From the NCBI GenBank assembly GCA_002086835.1, contig MVIG01000012.1:124001-188000 (forward strand): DNA of 64,000 bases, in the 5' to 3' direction. The position numbers were made by a program, and so were the translations under genes. This stretch comes from Mycolicibacterium porcinum (lineage in GTDB: Bacteria > Actinomycetota > Actinomycetes > Mycobacteriales > Mycobacteriaceae). Below the pieces are notes generated by a model, which was given only the letters and a program-made list of their open reading frames with translations, did no database searches and was not told the origin of the DNA. Shown here one piece after another: positions 44,213-53,999 of this stretch. Positions within the stretch are counted from its first letter, which is position 1. The number at the start of each line of letters is the position of its first letter.

Positions 44213-44698
44213 ATGCCTGTGACCGATGTCAAACACGACCTCGACAAGCTGACGCTGACGATCACCGCCGACTTCGCTGCGCCGGTGCAACGCGTTTGGC
44301 AGGTGTACGCCGACCCGCGCCAGTTGGAGAAGGTGTGGGGGCCGCCGACCTTTCCGGCGACCGTGGTCGACCACAGCCTCGCGCCCGGCGGCCGCGTCAC
44401 TTACTTCATGACCGGCCCGGAGGGCGAGAAGTACGCGGGATACTGGGAGATCACCGCGGTGGACGAGCCGACGAGCTTCTCGTTCGACGACGGATTCGCC
44501 GACGAGGACTTCAACCCGAACCCCGAGATGCCGGTGTCGAAGAACGTCTACACCTTCGCCGAACACAACGGTGGCACCCGGGCGGTCTACGTGAGCACCT
44601 ACGCCTCCGCCGAAGCGCTACAGCAGGTCTTGGACATGGGTGTGGTCGAGGGCGCTTCGTCGGCGATCAACCAGATCGACGATCTGCTCGCCGCCTGA
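44213..44698 (+). CDS. SRPBCC/AHSA1-family protein
   Basis: A 161-residue protein has the START-like fold: LTITADFAAPVQRVWQVYADPRQLEKVWGPPTFPATV, VTYFMTGPEGEKYAGYWEI, and a C-terminal helix with VVEGASSAINQID. Such proteins bind hydrophobic ligands and are often paired with ArsR repressors, as here. The ATG at 44213 follows AAGGAGG. The ligand is unknown. The gene is convergent with the MHYT gene one base away. Confidence 0.9.
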   Translation: MPVTDVKHDLDKLTLTITADFAAPVQRVWQVYADPRQLEKVWGPPTFPATVVDHSLAPGGRVTYFMTGPEGEKYAGYWEITAVDEPTSFSFDDGFADEDFNPNPEMPVSKNVYTFAEHNGGTRAVYVSTYASAEALQQVLDMGVVEGASSAINQIDDLLAA

Positions 44699-44699
44699 G

Positions 44700-45488
44700 C
44701 TAGCGGTGCCGGCCGCCGGCCGTGGCAGCCACGGGACGTGACTCGGCTTCGCTCTCCTCGGCGTTGCGATCAGGCGCCAGCATGACGGCGGTGATCGGCA
44801 CGCCGAGTGCGAGCAGGCCGATCACGAAGACCGGGAACAGGAACGAGAACACTTCGGGCCCACTGGGAACCGGCATCATGTGATCGACATTCACCCGGAC
44901 CGCGGCCATGCCGGTGTAGTGCATGCCGACCACGGCTACGCCCATCACCAGGCCGGCCACGAATCGCAGCCCGCGCGACTTGAGGACCAGGGTGAACCAC
45001 AGCGCGGCCGTGGCGGCGACGACGGCGATCACGAACGACAGCACGACGAGCGTGGTGTCGTAGGTCATGGTGCCCTGCATCTGCACCGCCCACATCCCGG
45101 TGTAGTGCATCACCGCGACCGCAAGGCCGGTGATCACGCCGCCGGCCAGCAGCCGGCGCAGGTCGAATTCGCGGCCGATGGTGATCAGCCCGACGAAGAC
45201 CGCGGCGATCGCGATCACGGCCGAGGCGATGGTCCAGCCGAGGTGGTAGCGGACCGTGCTGTTGGGGATCGCGAAGCCGAGCATCGCGATGAAGTGCATC
45301 AGCCAGATGCCAACCCCGCCAATGGCGATCGAGGCCATGAGCAACCAGCGGAGGCGATCGCGTCCGCTGGTTGCCCTGGCACCGCAGCGCGTGCAGGCCA
45401 GGCCGACGACCGAGCCGGTCACCGAGACGATGTACGCCAGGAACAGCAGCCAGAGGCCCATGTCGAAGTGATGTACTTGGTGGTTCAT
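44700..45488 (-). CDS. MHYT-domain membrane protein
   Basis: A 262-residue protein with about seven helices. Three repeats of the MHYT type are visible: WLMHFIAMLGF, VMHYTGMWAV and GMHYTGMAAV, whose Met and His residues are thought to bind copper and sense O2, CO or NO. No GGDEF, EAL or kinase domain follows. GAGGAAG precedes the ATG. It lies 41 bases after the conservon GTPase and is probably cotranscribed, which links gas or redox sensing to that system. Confidence 0.92.
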   Translation of the reverse strand: MNHQVHHFDMGLWLLFLAYIVSVTGSVVGLACTRCGARATSGRDRLRWLLMASIAIGGVGIWLMHFIAMLGFAIPNSTVRYHLGWTIASAVIAIAAVFVGLITIGREFDLRRLLAGGVITGLAVAVMHYTGMWAVQMQGTMTYDTTLVVLSFVIAVVAATAALWFTLVLKSRGLRFVAGLVMGVAVVGMHYTGMAAVRVNVDHMMPVPSGPEVFSFLFPVFVIGLLALGVPITAVMLAPDRNAEESEAESRPVAATAGGRHR

Positions 45489-45529
45489 GACGGGCTTCCT
45501 CGAGACTGTGAGACTGACGGACGGTGGAT

Positions 45530-46114
45530 CTAGAAAGCTGACGACGGAAGCCGTTCCAGCGCGAACGAGGTGATGGCGATCAGCGCGTTCTTCGCCGAAT
45601 CACGTTGCCGTGCATCGACAGTGATGATCGGAACGGTGGGGGACACCGACAGCGCCTCCCGCAACTCCTCGATGTCATATTTCGGCGAGTCGTCGAACTC
45701 GTTGATGGCGATCAGGAACGGCAGGCTGCGGGCCTCGAAGAAGTCGACGGCCGCGAAGCTGTCCTCGAGTCTGCGGGTGTCGACGAGCACCACGGCACCG
45801 ATCGCGCCATGGACCAGGTCGTCCCACATGAACCAGAACCGCCGCTGCCCAGGCGTGCCGAACAGGTACAGCACCAGGTCGTCGGCGATCGTGATCCGGC
45901 CGAAATCCATGGCGACCGTGGTGGTCTCCTTGCCGGGGATCGCCTCGAGGTCGTCGTGGCCCTGTGAGGCGTTCGTGACGAGGGCCTCGGTGCGCAGCGG
46001 CACGATCTCCGACACGGCGCCGACGAACGTGGTCTTGCCGACGCCGAAGCCGCCGGCAATCACGATCTTCGTCGAAGACACCGTGGGGCCGGAGTCAGAG
46101 TGCGCGTAAGCCAC
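45530..46114 (-). CDS. conservon GTPase (CvnD-like)
   Basis: A 194-residue Ras-like GTP-binding protein has P-loop GGFGVGKTT, TTVAMDFGRI, LFGTPGQRRFWFMW (G3) and NEFDD in place of NKxD. It is the fourth member of the conservon set and relates to M. tuberculosis Rv3362c. It probably cycles at the membrane with the roadblock protein as its regulator. Its start overlaps the DUF742 gene by 20 bases. Confidence 0.93.
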   Translation of the reverse strand: MAYAHSDSGPTVSSTKIVIAGGFGVGKTTFVGAVSEIVPLRTEALVTNASQGHDDLEAIPGKETTTVAMDFGRITIADDLVLYLFGTPGQRRFWFMWDDLVHGAIGAVVLVDTRRLEDSFAAVDFFEARSLPFLIAINEFDDSPKYDIEELREALSVSPTVPIITVDARQRDSAKNALIAITSFALERLPSSAF

Positions 46115-46472
46115 TGAGGGTCCTTTCGATCAGTAGGCGCCGTTCTGCAACGGTCGAGCGGTCGGTCAGGGTGGCATGGACGCGAAGGTGGCCGCTGTCC
46201 ACCAGGTCGCTCACGAGCACCCGGGTCACGCCGATGGGCAGACCGGCGTATGCCGAGATCTCGGCGATCGAGGGCTTGCTGTCGCACAGCCGGACGATGA
46301 CGGCGGGGATGTCGCCCGGCGCGCAGTCGAGCTCACCGGGCGGCAGCAGGGCTTCCACCGGAGCTTCGATCGGTACCTCGACCCGGGCTCGGGTCCGTCC
46401 GCCGGTCAGGGTGTACGGGCGCGCGCGACTGGCGGCCCGCTTCTGCTCGGGTCTGTCCATGCTCAGGGTCAT
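46095..46472 (-). CDS. conservon DUF742 protein (CvnC-like)
   Basis: A 125-residue protein with the DUF742 features [14 protein letters not shown], and the winged-helix part [29 protein letters not shown]. It is the third conservon member (relative of Rv3363c). It overlaps the genes on both sides, which argues for equimolar expression and complex formation. Confidence 0.93.
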   Translation of the reverse strand: MTLSMDRPEQKRAASRARPYTLTGGRTRARVEVPIEAPVEALLPPGELDCAPGDIPAVIVRLCDSKPSIAEISAYAGLPIGVTRVLVSDLVDSGHLRVHATLTDRSTVAERRLLIERTLSGLRAL

Positions 46473-46924
46473 CGAGCTCCATGCGTGCCGCGCGGCGTCG
46501 CGTCGACGGTCTTGCCGACCCGGTCGACCAGCAACGCCATCTCGTAGCCGACCTGTCCGATGTCACACGAGATCGAGGCCAGCGTGGCCAGATACGAACC
46601 GTTGCCGACGCCCATCAAAAGCAGGAAACCGTCGTCCATCTCGACGATCGACTGGCGTACGTTGCCTGCCTCGAACAACCGGGCGGCTCCGGTCGACAGG
46701 CTCGCCAGACCGGAGGTGACCGCGGCCAGTTGCTCGGCACGGTCTGACGGGAGGTGGGAGTTCGACGCCATCAGCAGACCGTCGGCCGACACCAGAATCG
46801 CGTGGGACACGCCCGGCACGTCGCGCACGAAGTTGGACACGAACCAGTCGAGGGTGCCGGAGGTCCCTGACGGTGTTGCAGCAGACCCCGCGGACCGTTC
46901 ATGTGGTTGCGTGCCGGTGTTCAT
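46469..46924 (-). CDS. conservon roadblock/LC7 protein (CvnB-like)
   Basis: A 151-residue roadblock/LC7 protein with [29 protein letters not shown] and [16 protein letters not shown]. Roadblock proteins bind small GTPases, here the CvnD-like protein. It is the second conservon member (relative of Rv3364c) and overlaps the neighbouring genes by 4 bases each. Confidence 0.93.
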   Translation of the reverse strand: MNTGTQPHERSAGSAATPSGTSGTLDWFVSNFVRDVPGVSHAILVSADGLLMASNSHLPSDRAEQLAAVTSGLASLSTGAARLFEAGNVRQSIVEMDDGFLLLMGVGNGSYLATLASISCDIGQVGYEMALLVDRVGKTVDATPRGTHGAR

Positions 46925-49590
46925 CGATCTCCTTCGATTCGGCTGTGTGCTGCATCGGTTTCGGCTCGGCCCCTGCGTACGCCGGCCAGTTGGCGGCTCA
47001 GGATGTCTCGGATGGCGGCGGGATCGTTGGCTCCGTCGGCCCTGGCCTGGGTGTCCGATCTTGCCTCATCGGGCACCAGGCGCGCGCCGCGTTCGCGAAT
47101 CGGCAGCCCGGATGCGGTGTGCCGCTTCGGTTCCTGCTCCACGGCTTTCGCGGCGGCTTCCCAGCTGGCGTCAGTGGCGCTGGCCCAGACCCGACCCCGG
47201 GACTCCGGTGTCGTCGGATCCATCAGCCACTCCGAGGCCATCCGCTCGAAGATCGGCGCGCTCTCCAAACTGTCCGCCTCGATGCGCCGTTGTCCGGATT
47301 CGGTGCCCCGCTCAGGTTCCGGGCTCGGCGGCGTGGCGGTGGTGTCCGGGGCACTCGAGCTGGGAGCGCCCGAGGTGAAGTAGGAGAGCGGATTTCCGCG
47401 TTGCGGACGTTCGGGTTCTTCGGGGGCCGCGGCGGGTGCCGGGGCGGTCAGCCCGTTCGCCGGCGCCGGGACGCCGGTCACGCCGCTGGCACCGGGCGAT
47501 CGTTTCGGCAGCCCGCTGGCGGTCGACCGGGCTGGGGCGTCCGGCCCGCGTTCGGGCTGCTCCGGCGCCGGGTGGGAGCCGTTGGACGCCGCCGGCGCCG
47601 CCGAGCCCGCGCCGGTGTGTGCACCCCGCCCGCCGGCGATGGACCGTGGCGCGGATTCGGTGAACGAGCCGTTGCGCAGATCGTCGAGGGTCTCGCCCAC
47701 GCCGAGGGGTGTGACCAGCGTGCCTGGCAGGTGCACGCTCGCCGTCACGCCGGGCCGGTCGGTCAGTGCCGAGGTGGTCCGCAGCCGCACCGTGGCCTCG
47801 TGGCGACGCGCGAGTCGGCCGACCACGAACAGGCCCATCCGCTTGGCGGTTTCGGAGGTCACCTCGCCACCGAGCGCGAGGCGTTCGTTGGCGGCGGTCA
47901 AGTCGTCCTTGGACATGCCCAGCCCACGGTCGGCCACTTCGACCAACAGGCCGGCGTCGACCGCGCGCCCGACCGTCACCATCACCGGCGAGTCCGGCGG
48001 CGAGTAGCGCAGGGCATTGTCCAGCAGCTCGGCGATCAGGTGGCCGATATCGCTTGCGGCCGAGCCTGCGATCGAGACGTCGGCCATGTGCCCGACCTGC
48101 ACGCGGCGGTACTCCTCGACCTCGGACATGGCGGCACGCAGCATGTCGGGCAGTGGGACCGGGGCCGCGGCGCGGTGACGTTCCACCGTGTCGGCCAGGA
48201 CCAGCAGGTTGTCGCCGTTGCGCCGCATGCGGGTGGCGAGGTGATCGAGGCGGAAGAGGTGATCGAGACGGACCGGGTCCTCCTCGTCGAGCTCCAGCGT
48301 CTCGATGAGGGTCAGCTGCTCCTCGACCAGCGACCGGCTTCGGCGCGACAGGGTCTCGAACATGTCGCCGATCTGCAGGCGGACGCCGTGCTCGCTGGCG
48401 AGGCGGACGGCTTGGGAGTGGATGTCGTCGATCGCGCGCGCGAGCTGACCCACCTCTTCGTTGGTCCGGAACGGCAGCGCCTGGATTTCCGGCATGCCGC
48501 CGCCCTTGCTGAGGCGTTCGATCTCCTCGGGCAGTTCGACCTGTGCCACCTGCAGCGCTCCCTGGCGCAGCCGGCCGATCGACCGGATCAGTGAGCGGCC
48601 GACCGCCAGCGCGAAGACGAGGGCGGCCAGCACGGCGCCGAGGATGATCGCGGTGTCACGCAGGGCGTCCGAACGCAAGATGTTGGCGCGGTGGTGCAGC
48701 GTGCCGTCGAGGTCGGCGGACAGGCGCTGGGTCATCGCGCGGTACTGGTCGACGCTCGCGCGCATCGCCTCGGTGAAGGCGGGTGTGCGCACGCTGTCGG
48801 TGGACGGCTGGGTGTAGGTGCCGCGACGGACGTCGGATTCCTTGGCCAACGCCGCGGTGTCATCGGTGGGTGTCAGCCGGCCGAGCCGGTCGATGGCTGC
48901 TGCTTCTGCGCCTGCTGCGTCCGCCACCTTGGTCCGCAGCTCGTCGGATTCGGCGAAGTCCGGGGTGGCGATCAGCACCCGCTGCGTGGTCAGTGCGCGC
49001 TGCGCGGTGAGCGCGTCCACGAGTTGGTCGGCGAGCGGTCGCACGACGCGGTCGTCGACGGTTCCTGTGGTCGTCGCGATCGCGGAGACGACGCCGGATG
49101 CCACGGTGGCCGCGCGGTCGGCGATCACGCGCTGCGGGAGCGGTCCGGATTTGATGTCGTCGCGCAGCGTCTTGGCGGTCGAGGTCGCGGCCGTCAGCTG
49201 TGCCGCAGCGGTCGGGTCGAACTCGGCGGACGTGATCAGGGTGTCGAGGGCCTTGGCGCTCTCGTCGAACTGTGCGAGGGGCTCCGCGAGCGGTGCGCCC
49301 GAGGCGGCGGCGTAGGCCAGCCCGTCGAGCCGGTCGACCAGCTCCACGGCAGGAACGACGACCACCGAGTTGTCGGAGGCCACGTTCAGCCGCGATGCGG
49401 CCGACAACTCGCTATAGATACGGACGGCACCGAACGTCGCCGCGAGCAGGATCGGCAATACCAGGGTCGCCGCAACCTTCCATCGCAGCGGCCAGCTCTC
49501 GATCGATGTGCGAGAAGCCCGCGTCACGGTCGGACGCGCATGTTCTCCGACGCTCGGATCATGTGCATCCACAGCCGTACCACCCTTCAC
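46921..49590 (-). CDS. conservon sensor kinase-like protein (CvnA-like)
   Basis: An 889-residue protein. A helix near 35-55 and a second near 305-335 bracket a ~250-residue extracellular nitrate/nitrite-type sensing region. A HAMP-like segment follows, then a GHKL ATPase domain (about 440-570: [30 protein letters not shown]). The last 300 residues are Pro/Ala/Glu-rich and disordered. No conventional phosphorylated His box is evident. It heads the conservon (relative of Rv3365c). A GTG near 49572 is a possible later start. Confidence 0.9.
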   Translation of the reverse strand: MKGGTAVDAHDPSVGEHARPTVTRASRTSIESWPLRWKVAATLVLPILLAATFGAVRIYSELSAASRLNVASDNSVVVVPAVELVDRLDGLAYAAASGAPLAEPLAQFDESAKALDTLITSAEFDPTAAAQLTAATSTAKTLRDDIKSGPLPQRVIADRAATVASGVVSAIATTTGTVDDRVVRPLADQLVDALTAQRALTTQRVLIATPDFAESDELRTKVADAAGAEAAAIDRLGRLTPTDDTAALAKESDVRRGTYTQPSTDSVRTPAFTEAMRASVDQYRAMTQRLSADLDGTLHHRANILRSDALRDTAIILGAVLAALVFALAVGRSLIRSIGRLRQGALQVAQVELPEEIERLSKGGGMPEIQALPFRTNEEVGQLARAIDDIHSQAVRLASEHGVRLQIGDMFETLSRRSRSLVEEQLTLIETLELDEEDPVRLDHLFRLDHLATRMRRNGDNLLVLADTVERHRAAAPVPLPDMLRAAMSEVEEYRRVQVGHMADVSIAGSAASDIGHLIAELLDNALRYSPPDSPVMVTVGRAVDAGLLVEVADRGLGMSKDDLTAANERLALGGEVTSETAKRMGLFVVGRLARRHEATVRLRTTSALTDRPGVTASVHLPGTLVTPLGVGETLDDLRNGSFTESAPRSIAGGRGAHTGAGSAAPAASNGSHPAPEQPERGPDAPARSTASGLPKRSPGASGVTGVPAPANGLTAPAPAAAPEEPERPQRGNPLSYFTSGAPSSSAPDTTATPPSPEPERGTESGQRRIEADSLESAPIFERMASEWLMDPTTPESRGRVWASATDASWEAAAKAVEQEPKRHTASGLPIRERGARLVPDEARSDTQARADGANDPAAIRDILSRQLAGVRRGRAETDAAHSRIEGDR

Positions 49591-50444
49591 CGAGCTAATT
49601 GACGTTCCAGCAGGGGAGCTCGGCCACGGGACAGGTTAAAGGATAGGTAACGATTGTGCATCGACGGGGCTAACGGCGGCGCGTTCGCTGGCGCACTTCC
49701 TTATTTTGTGGCCCGTCCTCACGTGCGAGTTTCTTGCGAATGTAAGAAAGTGGGCCGATTCCTGTCAGTGTTCACGACGGGCAGACATGGCGCGGAACGG
49801 AATCCGGTAGCTGGCAGCTTCGGGGGCGACCATGGAGACCCGGAAAGGCCGAACTTCATGGGTCGGTCTGAGAGTCGCGGGGGACCCGTCGCGCGATCGG
49901 TGGGGCGGGGCTCGTCGGCACTCGTCGGGTGGCTGTATATACGGCAAACCACAGGCCGGTTACCGACCGGCCGCCGCGCGGCTGCGGCGGAGCTACCCGG
50001 GGATCTTCCCGGAGTCGCCGAATTCCGGAAATGACTGGCCCGGTTCGAGTTTGCGATGTTCGCCGGTACCGGCAGTATCAGAATTGACGAATTGCGTTGT
50101 GCTGGAGCACGATCCGTGGTCGGGATGCCTGTTCTGACGTCATCGGCGCGGCGTCGGGGCGGACTCGGCCGGGCCGGGCGGGCCGGGTCGCCGTCCCGCG
50201 GCTCCGCGAGGATGCGCAGGTCATCGCGGCGATAACCCCTCCTTCGGCTTGCCGGAGCAGCCACAGCAAATAATGTCAAATTCAGGAATGTGAATTACGT
50301 CTCTGTTCAAGCTCTTTGGATGTGTAAAAGACGTTTAAGAGGGATCCTTAAGGTGTCCACGGCCAACTCGATGCACCGTCTCAGCTTGGCCGAGCACGCT
50401 TGGGACGTAGAAGTGCCGTGAAGCTCTGCTGGAGGTCATTGAAC
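49591..50444. other. 854-base gap, no gene recognised
   Basis: Open frames here do not resemble known proteins and disagree between strands. The left end must hold the conservon promoter. The segment 50265-50355 is AT-richer than its surroundings (TGTGTAAAAGACGTTTAAGA) and probably carries the promoter of 50445-50711. Short inverted repeats around 49960-50030 are too weak to name. Confidence 0.45.
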
Positions 50445-50711
50445 ATGGCGATTAAGGCTGCCGGCTCGACTGTCATCGAGCTGGCGACGCATCCGCTTTG
50501 GTGTTCGTCGCAGCGGTACGCCCGTGAGCTCGCCGCGGCCAAGCGCAGGCATCCGTCGTCCTATCGGCTCGACGACGAAGGTGAGGCACCGGATCCGGAG
50601 TCCCAGCGCCTGGCGCAGTCGGGGCTTCGAACCAACGCACTGGTCACCCCGCTGTCCTGCGCGCGCGTTCTCACCTTGAACGCCGCCCGCGCCGAGTTCG
50701 TCGGGGACTGA
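50445..50711 (+). CDS. hypothetical 88-residue protein
   Basis: The ATG at 50445 (MAIKAAGSTVIELATHPLW) lies after TGGAGG. The protein is soluble, with a basic helix (SSQRYARELAAAKRRHPSSY) and an acidic middle (DDEGEAPDPESQR). No family is recognised. It ends 23 bases before the convergent SDR gene. Confidence 0.65.
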   Translation: MAIKAAGSTVIELATHPLWCSSQRYARELAAAKRRHPSSYRLDDEGEAPDPESQRLAQSGLRTNALVTPLSCARVLTLNAARAEFVGD

Positions 50712-50734
50712 CGCCGAGCAGACCCGAACCGGGT

Positions 50735-51472
50735 CTACAGCGTTCGCAACGCTCCGCCGTCCACCGCGATCGTGCAGCCGGTGAGGTAGGACGCCGCGGG
50801 CGACGCCACGAATGCGACGGTCCGTCCGAACTCGGCCGGCTCACCGATCCGCCCGAGCGGGATGTTGCCGAGTTCGCGGGTGCCTGCACCGGCACCGCGT
50901 GCGGTGTCGAACCGGCCGGGCAGCAGACTCACCACGCGGATGCCGCGCGGTCCCAGTTCGTCGGCGATGTCCTTGGCCGCCATTGCCAGGCCCGGCCGCA
51001 GCCCGTTGGAGATTCCGAGCCCGGTCAGCGGGGATTTCACCGAGGTCGACAGGACCAGGACGATCGCGCCGCCGTCCGGCATTTCCGGGACCGCGGCGCG
51101 GATCAGCCGGAGCGCCCCGAGAAATACTGACCGGAAAGACCTTTCCCAGTCCTCGTCGGTGGCGGCCAGCGCGGTCGACGGTGGCGGGCCGCCCACGCTG
51201 ATCACCAGCCCGTCGAGCCGGCCCCACCGGGCGATGGTCGATGCGACGAGGTGTTCGGCCGCCGCGGGATCCCCGTTGTCGGCGGCCACGCCCTCGACGG
51301 CGCCGTGCCAGTCCGCATCGAGTCGGTGTACCGCGGCGGCGACCTTGCTCTCCGATCGCGAGGCGATGGTCACGACGGCGCCTTCGCGAAGGAGTTCACG
51401 CGCCGAGGCGAAACCCAGGCCCTCGCTGCCACCGGTCACCACAAATGCCTTGTCGGACAATCCGAGATCCAC
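50735..51472 (-). CDS. SDR-family protein lacking the catalytic Tyr
   Basis: A 245-residue SDR starts at GTG 51472 (DLGLSDKAFVVTGGSEGLGF). The cofactor motif TGGSEGLG is present and the protein ends GCTIAVDGGALRTL. At the active site it reads LSTSVKSPLTGLGISNGLRP, so the YxxxK Tyr is replaced by Asn and the Lys by Arg. This variant occurs in a known FabG-like subgroup. It is divergent from the flavin monooxygenase across a spacer that holds a LysR-type box at 51505-51521, so it may belong to the same regulon. Confidence 0.87.
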   Translation of the reverse strand: MDLGLSDKAFVVTGGSEGLGFASARELLREGAVVTIASRSESKVAAAVHRLDADWHGAVEGVAADNGDPAAAEHLVASTIARWGRLDGLVISVGGPPPSTALAATDEDWERSFRSVFLGALRLIRAAVPEMPDGGAIVLVLSTSVKSPLTGLGISNGLRPGLAMAAKDIADELGPRGIRVVSLLPGRFDTARGAGAGTRELGNIPLGRIGEPAEFGRTVAFVASPAASYLTGCTIAVDGGALRTL

Positions 51473-51504
51473 GAGCTCAAGCCTAGATCGGCCCCGGCCC
51501 ACTG

Positions 51505-51521
51505 CATCGTTTTGTCAGATG
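51505..51521. promoter_or_regulatory. LysR-type box 1 (CATC-N9-GATG)
   Basis: CATCGTTTTGTCAGATG is the first of four CATC-N9-GATG dyads in promoter regions of this cluster. The spacing gives the T-N11-A pattern of LysR-family sites. It lies between the divergent SDR and monooxygenase starts. Confidence 0.6.
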
Positions 51522-51608
51522 TAGTGCATCGGATATATGCGCTGTACAGATGTGAGAGCGCGCTGAATCATAGATCCCACAAGTCCGTTTGAGCATGTGG
51601 AGGTTGGG

Positions 51609-52892
51609 ATGTCGACGCAAGAGACCGAGGTTCTCGTCGTCGGCGCGGGTCAGGCCGGTATCGCGATGAGCGAGCATCTCGGTCGACATGGCGTGCCGCA
51701 CCTGGTCGTCGAGCGCGATCGTGTCGCCGAGCGCTGGCGGACCTGGCGCTGGGACTCCCTGGTGGCCAACGGACCGGCCTGGCACGACCGTTTTCCGGGG
51801 CTGGAGTTCGACGTCGACCCCGACGATTTCGCCGGGAAGGAGCAGGTCGCCGACTACCTCGCTGCCTATGCCGAGATGATCGACGCGCCGATCCGCACGG
51901 GCGTCGACGTCACCTCGGTGCGGAAGAACGACGGCCGGCCGGGATTTCACGTCGAGACCTCTGCCGGCGTGATCGAGGCGCGCTACGTCGTGGCGGCCAC
52001 CGGCGCATTCCAGAAACCCGTCATACCGCCGGTAATTCCCGAGGACGCCGGACTACACCAGATCCACTCCAGCGGCTACCACAATCCGGAGCAGCTGCCC
52101 GCCGGCGCCGTCCTGGTGATCGGTGCCGGGTCGTCGGGCGTGCAGATCGCCGACGAACTTCAGCGGTCGGGTCGGCAGGTCTACCTCGCGGTCGGCCCAC
52201 ACGATCGGCCCCCACGCAGCTACCGCGGTCGCGACTTCTGTTGGTGGCTGGGCGTTCTCGGCAAGTGGGATATGGCGGCGCCGCCGCTGGGCGCCGAGCA
52301 CGTGACCATCGCCGTCAGCGGGGCCAACGGCGGGCACACCGTGGACTTTCGGTCCCTGGCCGCCACCGGGATCACGCTGCTGGGCATGGCGGGTCCGTAC
52401 GCGGATGGCGTCATGCGCTTCGAGGCCGACCTGCGCGCCAACATCGAGGCCGGTGACGCGAACTACCTGTCCATGCTGGATGAGGCCGATGCCTATGTCG
52501 CCCGCAACGGCATCGACCTGCCCGAGGAACCGCAGGCCCGCATCCTCGGACCCGATCCGGATTGCATGACCGACCCGATCCGCGAACTGGACTTCGCCGC
52601 CGCGGGGATCACGACGGTGATCTGGGCGGTCGGCTTCGCGTTCGACTACGACTGGCTCGAGGTCGACGCTTTCGACGACAAAGGCAGGCCCCTGCACCAG
52701 CGCGGCGTGTCGACCGAACCGGGGATCTACTTCCTGGGTCTCCCGTGGCAGTCCCGCCGCGGATCGAGCTTCATCTGGGGCGTGTGGCACGACGCCAAAT
52801 ACCTCGCCGACCAGATCGCCATCCAGCGCGGCTATCTCGCCTACAAGGCTCCTGAGCAATCCGCCGACCAGAGAAGGGAATGCCGACCATGA
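51609..52892 (+). CDS. flavin monooxygenase, candidate imidazoleacetate oxygenase
   Basis: A 427-residue class B-type flavoprotein; the ATG at 51609 follows GGAGG. FAD motif VVGAGQAGIA, NADPH motif VIGAGSSGVQ and an ATG motif (VVAATGAFQKP) are present, with SLVANGPAWHDRFPG before the substrate region. It is the first gene of a five-gene operon with RidA-like, DUF1028, M20 and aspartase genes. In histamine breakdown an oxygenase of this kind attacks imidazoleacetate, which is the role I infer here from the context. Other heterocycle or amine substrates remain possible. Confidence 0.85.
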   Translation: MSTQETEVLVVGAGQAGIAMSEHLGRHGVPHLVVERDRVAERWRTWRWDSLVANGPAWHDRFPGLEFDVDPDDFAGKEQVADYLAAYAEMIDAPIRTGVDVTSVRKNDGRPGFHVETSAGVIEARYVVAATGAFQKPVIPPVIPEDAGLHQIHSSGYHNPEQLPAGAVLVIGAGSSGVQIADELQRSGRQVYLAVGPHDRPPRSYRGRDFCWWLGVLGKWDMAAPPLGAEHVTIAVSGANGGHTVDFRSLAATGITLLGMAGPYADGVMRFEADLRANIEAGDANYLSMLDEADAYVARNGIDLPEEPQARILGPDPDCMTDPIRELDFAAAGITTVIWAVGFAFDYDWLEVDAFDDKGRPLHQRGVSTEPGIYFLGLPWQSRRGSSFIWGVWHDAKYLADQIAIQRGYLAYKAPEQSADQRRECRP

Positions 52893-53320
52893 CCGATATC
52901 GCCACACCGACCCACACCAGGATCCGGCCCTTCAACACCAAGGACACCTACCCCGAGCAGAACCTGGACAACGACCTGTGCCAGGCCGTCGTCGCCGGTG
53001 GGGTGGTCTACCTGCGCGGTCAGATCGGGCAGGATCTCGACACCCGCGAGTCCGTCGGCATCGGTGACGTGGCCGCGCAGACCGAAAAGGCGATGAGCAA
53101 CATCGCGATGCTGCTCGAAGAAGCCGGAAGCTCGCTGCGCGACATCGTCAAGGTCACGGTGTACCTGACCGACATCCGCTACCGCGAAACCGTGTACCGG
53201 ATCATGGGCCGCTGGCTCAAGGGTGTCTTCCCGGTCTCGACCGGTTTGGTCGTGGAGGCGCTGGCCAGGCCCGAGTGGCTGGTCGAGATCGACGCCACCG
53301 CGGTGCTTTCGGGGAAGTGA
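52889..53320 (+). CDS. RidA-family protein without the canonical Arg
   Basis: A 143-residue YjgF/YER057c/UK114 protein (VVAGGVVYLRGQIGQDLDT, VKVTVYLTDIRYRETVYRIMG). In archetypal RidA the segment PARS supplies the Arg that holds the substrate carboxylate; here the aligned piece is FPVSTGLVVE, so that Arg is absent. The protein therefore acts on something other than simple enamino acids. Its start overlaps the monooxygenase gene by 4 bases. A deiminase role on a formimino or imidazolone intermediate is possible. Confidence 0.88.
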   Translation: MTDIATPTHTRIRPFNTKDTYPEQNLDNDLCQAVVAGGVVYLRGQIGQDLDTRESVGIGDVAAQTEKAMSNIAMLLEEAGSSLRDIVKVTVYLTDIRYRETVYRIMGRWLKGVFPVSTGLVVEALARPEWLVEIDATAVLSGK

Positions 53321-53324
53321 GCGC

Positions 53325-53999
53325 ATGACGTTCTCTTTGGTTGCCCGAGATCCCGGCAGCGGCGCGTTCGGGATCGTGATCTGTTCGTCGAGTCCGGCGG
53401 TCGCCTCCCGCTGCGCACACGCCAGGGCAGGCGTCGGGGTGGTCGCTTCGCAGAACGTGACGAATCCCGCGCTCGGCGGCCTGGTCCTCGATGCGCTCGC
53501 CGCGGGCTCTGACGCCGACGCCGCGCTGGAAGCCGCACTGGCGCAGGAACAGTTCCCCGGCTACCGGCAGGTGACCGTCGTCGACGCCGCCGGCAACACC
53601 GCGGTGCACTCCGGGGCCAACAGCCTGGGGATCCACACCCATCTGGAGGGCGATCAGGCGGTGGCCGCAGGCAATCTGCTCGCTGACGAGTCGGTGATCA
53701 CCCAATTGCTGGCCGGTTATGCCGGCAGTGGCGCGGCCGCCTTCGAGGAGCGGCTGCTCGACGGTCTGCGGGCCGCGCTGCTCGCCGGTGGCGAGGCGGG
53801 TCCGGTGCATTCGGCGGGAATGCTTGTCGTAGAGGACGTCCCGTGGCCGGTGACCGACCTGCGGGTGGACCACGCCGACGATCCCATCGGAGATCTGGCC
53901 GCACTGTGGCAGCTCTGGCAGCCGCAGAAGAACGACTACCGGATCCGGGGCATCGACCCCACGCAGGCACCGTCGTACGGCGTTCCGGGGGACCGGTGA
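53325..53999 (+). CDS. DUF1028 family protein
   Basis: A 224-residue protein beginning MTFSLVARDPGSGAFGIVICSS, the standard opening of DUF1028, with VVASQNVTNPALGGLVLDAL, AVHSGANS and VHSAGMLVVE. The family has an Ntn-hydrolase-like fold and often neighbours RidA and M20 genes in degradative operons, but no reaction is established. It lies 4 bases after the RidA-like gene and overlaps the next start (GTGA). Confidence 0.9.
   Translation: MTFSLVARDPGSGAFGIVICSSSPAVASRCAHARAGVGVVASQNVTNPALGGLVLDALAAGSDADAALEAALAQEQFPGYRQVTVVDAAGNTAVHSGANSLGIHTHLEGDQAVAAGNLLADESVITQLLAGYAGSGAAAFEERLLDGLRAALLAGGEAGPVHSAGMLVVEDVPWPVTDLRVDHADDPIGDLAALWQLWQPQKNDYRIRGIDPTQAPSYGVPGDR

Noticed and set aside
49654-50279. 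frames on both strands between the conservon and 50445
   Set aside because: Each is Arg/Pro-rich and contradicts the other; there is no start signal or homology.
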